Part shown: piece by piece, positions 56,161 to 64,000 of the stretch
Layout: each line of letters opens with the position of its first letter
How positions within the stretch are numbered: the first letter of the stretch is position 1
From: Diadema setosum
Lineage: Eukaryota > Echinodermata > Echinoidea > Diadematoida > Diadematidae
Length of the DNA: 64,000 bases
Reading direction: 5' to 3'
Assembly: GCA_033980235.1 (NCBI GenBank)
Contig: CM067065.1
Location: forward strand, 23,821,337-23,885,336
Notes under the pieces: model-generated
The model's input: only the letters and a program-made list of their open reading frames with translations
The model's database searches: none
What the model was told of the DNA's origin: nothing
Program-made: the position numbers and the translations under genes

Positions 56161-57779
56161 GTGAACATTACAACCTTTTTTTAAAACCAAAATAATTATA
56201 TACTGGATGCATTCACTGACTTCACAAACAATTACCTAAGGTAACACTCCAGACATGAAGCAAAATAGCATGCATAGATATACACACAGTTTCTCAGTCA
56301 ATTAAATCCACAATCTTTCGAAAACTAAAGTCAGAGACTTCAATTCAACAACAAATAGAACATAAACATGATGAATACAGTGCATACTTACATATAAATT
56401 ATTAACATTTTAATATATGTCTCATGGAAGAGGGACAAGTTAACAGCGGTTTTATTTTTCATGGTTTACTTTAAAATGAACATCAAATATACATTGTATT
56501 TCTACAAATTCTCAAACGAGATGCATATTTTGTCATAAAAAGGGCAATGTAAATCAAAAATGTATGAAATTTGGTCAGTTCATTGAATAAGAAGAAAAAT
56601 ATTCGTTCTTTCCATCAAATGATTACTTTTTTTTCTTTTAAAGGAAGTTGCCACATTGACAAAAAGTACTAATTCTTTTTATACAAAAAACCCTGAAGCT
56701 TGTGCAGAGTAATAGTAAACTATGTGACAAATATCTTTCACATTGTCCTTCTACTTCTAGAATGGATCATAGATATGTACCTTGAATTTACCGGTACATC
56801 TTACGGTAATCAAAAGCACCTTTATGACGCTCTTAGACATTAACAGCGATATGTCAACTCTGATTTCTCGTACACAAGTTATTGCCAAAACAATGAAGGG
56901 TATCTCAAAGTTCTGTCATATATATTTGAAACTCACTACTTGTACTGACATATTCCATCCAATTCCAAGCTTGAGAGCTTGCGAATGTGTCCCATTATAC
57001 AATTAGTATACTTCACATTTTGTTTTTCATATACAATTACACCAATAATAAGAAAGGTGAAAAAAAAATCAAAAAATGAAGAATGCACATCTAAATTTGG
57101 TTACTTTTTTATGCACACAGCTAAAGATATGTCCCAGTTATGAATCTCGGGCAGAATAGCACATCTGAAAACACTTTTCATTGCATGCAATTAACATTAA
57201 CAATTCCACAGAAAAATTAATGTTACCTCAGAAAGGGAAAATAAGGTTAACCAATCAGTGGTATGACAAACTGGACATAAAGAGGAAGGAATATGTCTTC
57301 AGTGAGACAAGTTTAAAAACAATTTTTTTTTGATACATTGTTGTTGTTTTTTTCAAGCGATGGAAACAAGAAGCACATTGTACTCAGTAGACCATAAATA
57401 TAATTACACAATGTATGCAGTTTAGCCCCAACATTCAAAATATTGTAAAGAGCAGTCGATTTTTCACATTTATAAAGCAGGTATTGGTATTGGCACCATC
57501 ACAAGCATAATGATCAGGAGCAAAATATATTATTATTACTATTATCATCATTATTATTCCTATTATTATTATCATCATCATTATTATCATTATTACTATT
57601 ACCATCAATATTTTACAGAGATTTATGATCATGCATGAGAAATACCTCAAGTGTTGATGTTACAGTCTCACAACTCTTCCAATCATTTGATTTTAACACT
57701 TAATTTTCACCAAACCTTACACAAATATATCAACACTTTATACAACCTACTTAAAGAAAGCTTGAAATTATAATCAGAG
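56161..57779. other. AT-rich interior, no gene recognised
   Basis: ATT/ATC trinucleotide run at 57,528-57,605. Open frames are short and unremarkable. Confidence 0.45.
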
Positions 57780-58260
57780 TTAGAGGGCAAGTCCACCTTC
57801 ATATAGACCTACATGTGGATTGAGTGAATGCGCAGCAATAAGCCAGTCCGGAGATAGCTCATGTGCACATAGGTACAAATGACCTTTCATTTTTCTCAGT
57901 TGGTTAGGCACTTCACTCAATGCAAAGTGACATAATGCAGCAGCTTGCCCACCATAGCCATTTATGGAACTCATAATTCAAACAAAGAATGAACCTAACC
58001 AGTGTAGATGAAGTGACCAGTATGGTTCGTCAATCAACACTTAGGGAATCATCTATTTTATTAAGTGCTGTCTTGAATATGTTAACAAACTTTTTGTGTG
58101 TGTTAACATTGCCAAATACCAGGCTTGCTGTCAAGTGGATGTACTGGCAGGCACCATTTATAAGGATTCCATGAATAATCCTAGCATTACAGATGCTTAT
58201 CTCAGTGAAATTAAAAAAACCAACCTGTCTCTCGGTACAAATGACCTTTTTCTGCACATG
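57780..58260 (-). other. Possible coding remnant inside the 6.5-kb element, family unknown
   Basis: Two adjacent - strand open segments (75 and 64 codons) contain LINGACQYIHLTASLVFG and KGHLYLCAHELSPDWLIAAH, of more protein-like composition than the surroundings. AAAGGTCATTTGTACC occurs at the start of one and inside the other. No domain recognised. They could be transposase exons or captured sequence. Confidence 0.25.
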
Positions 58261-58798
58261 CTCAAACTGGTACCCCGAACTGGCTTATACTATTAGAACA
58301 CATCAGAAAAAAATTGAAAAGCGGACATTCAGTTCAAAATTAATAATCTTTAAATCATTTGTGCAGTCGCAGCAGAGTGAGAAGAGTTTATGATGTCACA
58401 TGCGTAGAACAATTCAAGGAAAACCTAAAGAGAATTTCACATTTTTTTTTCTTTTAGGAAAAACATGCACATTTCCTTGACAAGTCACTGATGTAATTAT
58501 GTAAGGGCAATGATAATAGTTTCTGCCTTCTTAAAGAGTGAAGTCCAGTGTCCTTTTATATGCAAAAAAAAAGTAGATATGATATGTTGAGTTTCTCAGG
58601 TTTTGGAACAAACTCTATTTTTCAATCCTTATATACATAAAGGGTTTGTGAGAAAATCATGCTTTTGTCAAGTGTCACAAAGCTACTCCACTTATGACAT
58701 TGCATTGCCAGAGATTGCCCAGAATTGACATACAGTGTGTGGCTGTCTACTACAAAAAACAGCAGGCGACTTATTTTTTTTTTTTGTTCCCTACTTAA

Positions 58799-59301
58799 CT
58801 CTTTATGTGCCATGGTGGAAACCCCCTGTGTGCCACGTTATTCTAATGAGACACGAAGGTAGTCATGCTTTGAGAAAGAATTCTGTTTCTTCCAATTTGT
58901 ATACTTTCTACAAATTTCTGTGAAGCTGGACATAATATTGAGCAAAGTCAAAGAGGAATGACAAACTTTGCTTCTATATACAATGTATAACACTTCTATT
59001 TTCAGTTTTTCTTTTCAATTACCAGTTGCTACATTACTGTAAAGGCATGACTTTTGCACATAAAATAGTGACAGAAACTTAGAATGTACACGCAAATCTA
59101 GTTGGGAACACCGCTTGATAGCCAATGACTACATATAATGCAAGCCGTATGTGAGAGGAACAAAAGCGCAAGAAACGCTTTGATTGTACCGCGGGATTAG
59201 CGATTTATCGATCGGTTTTTGCGGCTTTGTTTGTTGAGCAGAATATGCGAAGTTGGCACGCCGTCGACTGAGCCGGACGTGCGAACGTGGCACATAAAGA
59301 G
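58799..59301 (+). mobile_element. TTAA-flanked MITE family C, complete (503 bp)
   Basis: TIRs CTCTTTATGTGCCA and TGGCACATAAAGAG, each flanked by TTAA (58,795-58,798; 59,302-59,305), the target of piggyBac and Kolobok transposases. A second copy is at 8797. Non-coding. Confidence 0.9.
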
Positions 59302-59305
59302 TTAA

Positions 59306-59930
59306 ACAATCAATTCAAAGTGTGCATGTGTTGTTGAAGCACTGAGGCTATTGATGGTGAAGAAATAACTAAAATATGAACAATACAAACTATCCCCATC
59401 TAGTATGAAATATAATGGAAAGCATACTTTGAGTATTTCATATCCATTAGCAGATTCATATTTTCATCCATAATCCACCCTCCCCCCCAAAAAAAAAGAT
59501 AAAAGTGAATAGAAGTCAAGTTCTCTTTAGACTGTGTTTAAATTTGTAATTTGCAAGTTCGTTCTCTTGTATTTTTCTATCATATATTTCTTTAGAGTAT
59601 TCTTGTTAATATTCAAGGCCAGTGCATTCTAAGAAAGGGAATAACCTGACAACAGTTTAGAAGACAGAATAAATAGTTACTGTTATCTATGAAATTAGAC
59701 ATTTTCACATATATTTTGCAAAAAAAAAAAATGCTAATCTTCATTTCATGGAGTGGCTTTATTCTCACCCTCGGCTAAAAATAGGGAGGTGATTACTTTC
59801 TGGATTAAAATGGAAAGATGTTTCTAGAGCCGTGGTGTTTAGCAATTCTAATGGGGCGGGGGGGGGGGATTCAATGTGGCCCGTCTCAAATTTTATATGG
59901 TTTAAACATGTACATGACATATAGGAGTCT
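59306..59930. other. Unrecognised sequence
   Basis: Poly-A (59,718-59,730) and poly-G (59,858-59,868) runs; no feature. Confidence 0.4.
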
Positions 59931-59937
59931 CATTATT

Positions 59938-60080
59938 ATGCCTCCGCCCTGAATGGTGCCGGAGGCATATGTTTTCAGGCTGCCTGTCTGTCTCCCGGTC
60001 TGTACGGATGTATCTACAGAAAAATTGATGGGCTTTCAACAAACCTGGTTCAGGGATTCTACATGATGCTGATGATCTTA
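59938..60080 (+). repeat. End of a dispersed repeat with hairpin CCTCCG...CGGAGG
   Basis: TTATGCCTCCGCCCTGAATG followed by GTGCCGGAGGCATATGTTTT forms an inverted repeat, then CTGCCTGTCTGTCTCCCGG. Such GCCTCCG/CGGAGGC ends are frequent in marine invertebrate genomes (recollection). Confidence 0.4.
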
Positions 60081-60101
60081 TTGGCTTTTGCACTATATCT
60101 G

Positions 60102-60585
60102 CTAAAAGTCGAAGAAAATTTGAAAATATTTTTTTGCTACTTCTCTAGTCAGGGAAATCGGTGCACTCGTGTGTACTGGTTGGTTGGCGCATTCAGTTGG
60201 GTACAGCGAGGTTTCATCCTCTGCTTTCACAGGAAAGCCGACTCCCAACTTCTTGTTCTCGTAGTCAAGGTATATCTGCTCCTCTGCTTCAGCAACCTGC
60301 AGCATGGTCTTCATAGCTAATCTCATCTTACGCTGCATAAAGTCGAAACTCCTCGAGCTCTAGTTTTTGATGCATTTCTATAGCAGCTGCTTCAGCTGCC
60401 AAATAGTATGCCCTTCTGGCCATCACTCTCAGAACTGGCATGGCTTCCACACTGACTCAACGAGGAACCAGGATTGACATCCTGAACATCTTCCATCTCC
60501 AGCTCTGGCATCCTATATGGCTCACCAGTCTCTCGAGGTTGACCTGCATCACTCATCCTGAAGACCATTATTGAACTTCATGCAT
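60102..60585 (-). pseudogene. Coiled-coil, retroelement gag-like relic
   Basis: The - strand starts MSDAGQPRETGEPYRMPELE. After a frameshift it gives ARRAYYLAAEAAAIEMHQKL then ELEEFRLYAA; after another it gives RLAMKTMLQVAEAEEQIYLD. An Ala/Glu/Leu-rich helix with ARR...AEAA and AEAEE is reminiscent of the N-terminal coiled coil of BEL/Pao-type gag. At least two frameshifts. Homology is a guess from composition. Confidence 0.3.
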
Positions 60586-61181
60586 AGTGAACTCGATGAT
60601 AAATAATCAATCAAACACAGGTCCCTTTGGCCCAGTATGAGACCAAGCTAACACCATGCATCGGCATGGATCAGCAAGGTTCAACCTGTAATTGAATAAA
60701 ACAAAGTTCAACATACAATCAATATTGGAATATCTACCTGCTAAAGTATGGGATCAAGTATTTGTACTTCTGAAGTGATTTACCGTTTACATACCTTGTT
60801 TGTGGGACTTATTTTATGTCATGTCTAGCACATGCAACTTCTCCAGTGGATATTATCTAAATTCACATATCGTGTATCATTGCTTATGCTCTGTGACTAT
60901 GGCATTGCTAATTTATAAACACACATTCTATTTTCGTTGATAGACAACAAGGAGTCAAGGCCAACCTAAATTTTCTAACTTCAATCTTCATACATGTCTT
61001 AAATTCTTCTAAATGAACCAGGAACACTATTTTTCTTCATTAGGCACATTATACATGCCTGCATCGTTCTTTCTGTCAACTTCACAGAAACCAGTATCCA
61101 ACTGAGCCTCAACTCGGCTCAAACGTAATAATTCCCATTATCGAAAATGATGCGACTATATCCGGTCACCTATTTACGTAC
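60586..61181. other. Unrecognised sequence
   Basis: No repeat or gene identified. Confidence 0.4.
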
Positions 61182-61190
61182 GTACCTTGG

Positions 61191-61260
61191 TAACTGCGTC
61201 CAGCAGCCCCATACGCATAGCGTAATTACGCTATGCATATGGGGCTGTTGGTCGTAGTTA
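61191..61260. mobile_element. 70-bp near-perfect palindrome with 9-bp TSD
   Basis: Arms of 35 nt (TAACTGCGTCCAGCAGCCCC... and its inverse) match at 31 positions with no loop; centre GCGTAA|TTACGC. Flanked by exact GTACCTTGG on both sides (61,182-61,190; 61,261-61,269). Confidence 0.85.
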
Positions 61261-61269
61261 GTACCTTGG

Positions 61270-61914
61270 TTGAGGCTTTCCGTATTAACGTGCACTTTCA
61301 TTGACTTATTCGCTATGCTTTACTGTATGTATGATCGCACTTCTGACATTAATAGTACACATGTACCTCGACACAACTCTTTCGCATCAGTTTTCACCAC
61401 TCAGCATTCTATGAGCATAATTCACACATATCATCGATTACTGTGAAATATTTTCAACGGAATTACAGTACAATTATCTACTCACAACGTTTGGCTCATC
61501 AAAAAGATTAATTCATCATCCCAACCTCACGGTCGTCTGTCCATTCCAAACGAGGAACGTCAGTAGTATGCACGTACGTATACCGCGCGACCTACGGCGC
61601 GGCGTGGCGTGCGCATGCGATTTTAGCTTTGCCATTGACCAAGTGCTCAACGGTCCACGCGTGCACGCATAATACGTGTACTTGTACTCGTTTGCTTTCT
61701 CTCTATGATAACGTCATTGAAATGATATTCTTGATCCCGGTGCGAGAAGAAAAAACAAATGTTTAATTCAAGTAGTAATTTTTTTAGTACAGTATTACTG
61801 ATGACACTGTTACAACGTATAGTTATATTTTCAAATAAGAATATACGATAATATCCAAAAATAGTGTGGCATTTTAAGCAAACACCATTCAACACCCACA
61901 TGTCAGCTTTCGAA
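61270..61914. other. Unrecognised sequence
   Basis: A CpG-rich patch at about 61,580-61,665 (GCGCGACCTACGGCGCGGCG). No exon seen. Confidence 0.4.
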
Positions 61915-62089
61915 CCCTTAAGACTGGGCTCCCTTTAGGGTTCGGATTTGCACCTCTACATCCATCCCGAACCCTATAAGGTGCCACTTAGTTAGATTTG
62001 CTCGTAGGGTGCAAATAAGAACCCTAATAGAACCCTAATTTCTCTGTGTGTATGGTTGTCTAACCCGGGACAAAACCAGGAGCGCAAGA

Positions 62090-62600
62090 AATGAAATATA
62101 CCGTTGCTATAGCAACGCAGTTTCCACACATTTAAAACATAGTGTCCTGCTTCCGTTGTTCCAAAGAACAGCATGTGTGCCGAATTGCATGAGCATTGAT
62201 ACAAAACAAGAGGAATTGCTTTATCCAAATATTTATTATTACTACAATAATGTTTTTATCATGGAAACGCAGTTTTTGAGCCATGAAAGAATGTGACTTG
62301 TACATTTAACAAAGGCCAATATGCGCGCCAAATTTCATGATCAATGCGCGAAAAATGCGGAGGTACCTCGAATACCAAAAGCCATTCAGTGATTTATGGA
62401 AATAATATGCCATCATCATGGCAACGCAGTTTCCAATACATTCGACAAGATTAAAATGTCTTGCACATCTCCATCCCAAAACCAATGTGTGTGTGCTAAA
62501 CTTCATGAGCATTGCTAAAAGCTTGAGAAGACTTGCAACGCACATCTTTTATAATGATAGCTATGGACTACCGGCTTTTGCAACAAAACGAGAAGTGGAC
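62090..62600 (+). repeat. Three ~155-bp 'ATGGCAACGCAGTTT' tandem units
   Basis: Units near 62,106 (GCTATAGCAACGCAGTTTCC), 62,259 (ATCATGGAAACGCAGTTTTT) and 62,414 (ATCATGGCAACGCAGTTTCC), each containing a TTCATGAxCAxTGC phrase. Same period and layout as the array at 6530. Confidence 0.7.
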
Positions 62601-62992
62601 TTATCGATTTTTGCCTTAAAACACATTGAAGAGTACAACATGTCAAATGTTTCCCTTTGTGTAGATTTCTAAAAATTAAATCTTCTGTTACGTAGGTATA
62701 AGCGGCATTTACATGTAGATCTCTTCATCTAACAGAGTGTAACGAAAAATTGCGATTTAAAAGAATTGAACAAAATGGACTTGTCGGTTTTTTTTTTCGA
62801 ACAAAAAAAATTTCATATATATATATATATATATATATTATATTATATTGTTAGAATCAATAATTGCTTGTTAGCCAATCTATAGGGCAGTATATGCATG
62901 CTTAGTTGTACATGCTAATTTTCAATTCCATACGTAAAGTGCAAACCTTTTGTGACAATTCGTATCCAATACTAAATACAAAAATAATGTCT
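62601..62992. other. Unrecognised sequence with TA run
   Basis: TA microsatellite at about 62,815-62,840; otherwise nothing. Confidence 0.4.
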
Positions 62993-62996
62993 TTAA

Positions 62997-63353
62997 AGGG
63001 GAAGGCTAGTAACTGATCAGTGGGAATCAGTGGAAATGCTGGGAGATGATTGTTCCAATCCTTATGGGATTCATTCAAGAGTTCATTGTATATCTATTGT
63101 TGTGTGAAAATGATTTGCTTCAGAATGGTCTCATATTCAAGTAATGTGCAGTTTAATGCTTCCAGGTTAGCGTCCCTGGTCAGTGACGGAGTATTAATCT
63201 GCACATTACTTGAATATTACACCGTTCTGAAGCAAATCATTTTCACACAACAATAGATATACAATGAACTCTTCAATGAATCCCATAAGGATTGGAACAA
63301 TCATCTCCCAGTATTTCCACTGATTCCCACTGATCAGTTACTAGCCTTCCCCT
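62997..63353. mobile_element. 357-bp hairpin MITE flanked by TTAA
   Basis: Arms of about 158 nt starting AGGGGAAGGCTAGTAACTGA are inverted copies with roughly half a dozen mismatches, around a ~40-bp loop. TTAA on each side (62,993-62,996; 63,354-63,357). An RNA transcript would form a long hairpin. Confidence 0.9.
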
Positions 63354-63384
63354 TTAAGTATGATGTTTAGTATGATAATCTATC

Positions 63385-63505
63385 GGGTGCTGTTCGTTGA
63401 TGCGAAGGTTCGTTATTCTGAAGGTTCGTTAATCCGAAACACACAAATTCCCTATACCTAGATATTCGTTAATCCGAGAATGAGAAAGGGTTCGTTAATC
63501 CGAAC

Positions 63506-63548
<43 letters not shown>

Positions 63549-63756
63549 TCGCGTTATTCTAAAGGTTCGTTAGTCCGAAGATTCGTTAATCCGAAAATGA
63601 AATAGGGTTCGCTATTCCGAAGGCTCGTTTATCCGAAGTGATATAGGGTCCGTAACGAACCTTCGGACTAACGAACCTTATTTCATTTTCGGATTAATGA
63701 AGCTTCGGACTAAAAAAAAAAAAAAAAAAAACCCTTCGGAATAATGAGCTGTAACC
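63385..63756 (+). mobile_element. 'TTCCGAA' element, complete (372 bp)
   Basis: Starts GGGTGCTGTTCGTTGATGCG and ends CGGAATAATGAGCTGTAACC. Exact 8-bp duplication AATCTATC (63,377-63,384; 63,757-63,764). Contains a 41-nt poly-T (63,507-63,547) and a poly-A expansion relative to the nested copy at 28,977. Confidence 0.9.
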
Positions 63757-63764
63757 AATCTATC

Positions 63765-64000
63765 AAGTGTGCACCAGAATTGCACATCGCACAATTTCAC
63801 ATCCTAAAATATGGGTACATTGTTAAGGCAATGCACAAAAAACACTTTGAAAACAACTTATGCTTATGAATACGTGCCACAAGTTAACGTATGTATACAT
63901 GTATTATGTGCATGTGCATGATGAAACAGGAACCAATAAATACACACAAAAAAAAATCTCCCAGGTTACATTTAGTGTCAAAACGCTCCCGCTTGAGAAA
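63765..64000. other. Unrecognised sequence to the window end
   Basis: No feature recognised. Confidence 0.4.

Larger units (their letters stand above)
55546..62050. mobile_element. 6.5-kb element with CACACAGAGAAATTA termini
   Basis: The left end CACACAGAGAAATTACGGTT and the right end (reverse complement CACACAGAGAAATTAGGGTT) are inverted; both sides are flanked by TA. Both subterminal regions are rich in GGGTTCTAT and TTTGCACCCTA words. CAC termini, subterminal repetition and a very short TSD fit EnSpm/CACTA. No transposase domain was recognised; several later insertions lie inside. Confidence 0.7.

Noticed and set aside
1..64000. Bacterial contig, operon or bacterial defence system
   Set aside because: Spliced NACHT-LRR gene, SINEs, CR1/L2 elements and microsatellites establish a metazoan genome; no operon-like coding density anywhere.

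Overview
The window is eukaryotic: AT-rich, intron-bearing, mostly non-coding and dominated by transposable elements. The one host gene recognised is an NLR innate-immune receptor (NACHT exon plus one LRR-type exon). Around it lie many TIR elements, CR1/L2-clade non-LTR retrotransposon remains and tRNA-headed SINEs. One CR1-like element carries a 2A-type ribosome-skipping motif and a PHD finger. Multi-copy NACHT-LRR genes together with 2A-bearing CR1 elements point to a marine deuterostome invertebrate, most likely an echinoderm such as a sea urchin. Hemichordate or lancelet cannot be excluded from sequence alone.

Layout. 0-1.1 kb: MITE fragments. 1.58-5.22 kb: NLR gene on the + strand; the intron between its two exons hosts a 757-bp MITE. 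6.2-13.9 kb: a 7.6-kb TIR element inserted into a short inverted-repeat element, with 3-bp TSD GCC; inside it are an inverted pair of MITEs, ~155-bp tandem units and a scattered 13-mer. 15.1-21.5 kb: two or three diverged copies of a ~2-kb unit with tRNA-like segments and eight perfect TGACGTCA (CRE) sites. 21.7-32.2 kb: MITEs, microsatellites, a 954-bp foldback element built from about 31 palindromic 16-18-mers, 'TTCCGAA' elements with 8-bp TSDs (one nested in a relative), and a 1.2-kb palindrome. 32.55-37.55 kb: a 4,999-bp palindromic element with 12 forward and 10 reversed copies of a ~205-bp unit; it splits an RT pseudogene in frame with TSD CCC. 37.7-41.4 kb: the frameshifted CR1-like element on the - strand. 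42-46 kb: retrotransposon tails and an RT pseudogene interrupted by a SINE. 46.6-55.5 kb: mostly unrecognised sequence, a 98% identical tandem duplication, an RT 3' fragment and a CACTG-ended element. 55.55-62.05 kb: a 6.5-kb element with CACACAGAG termini and subterminal repeats, which contains a TTAA MITE, a 70-bp palindrome with 9-bp TSD and a possible gag-like relic. 62-64 kb: tandem repeats, a 357-bp TTAA hairpin and a 'TTCCGAA' element.

The elements do not form a functional system with the NLR. The window reads as an NLR locus embedded in layered transposon insertions. Several insertions can be ordered in time because their target-site duplications and interrupted hosts are still legible. 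Boundaries, TSDs and translations were read by eye; element superfamily names are inferences unless stated otherwise.
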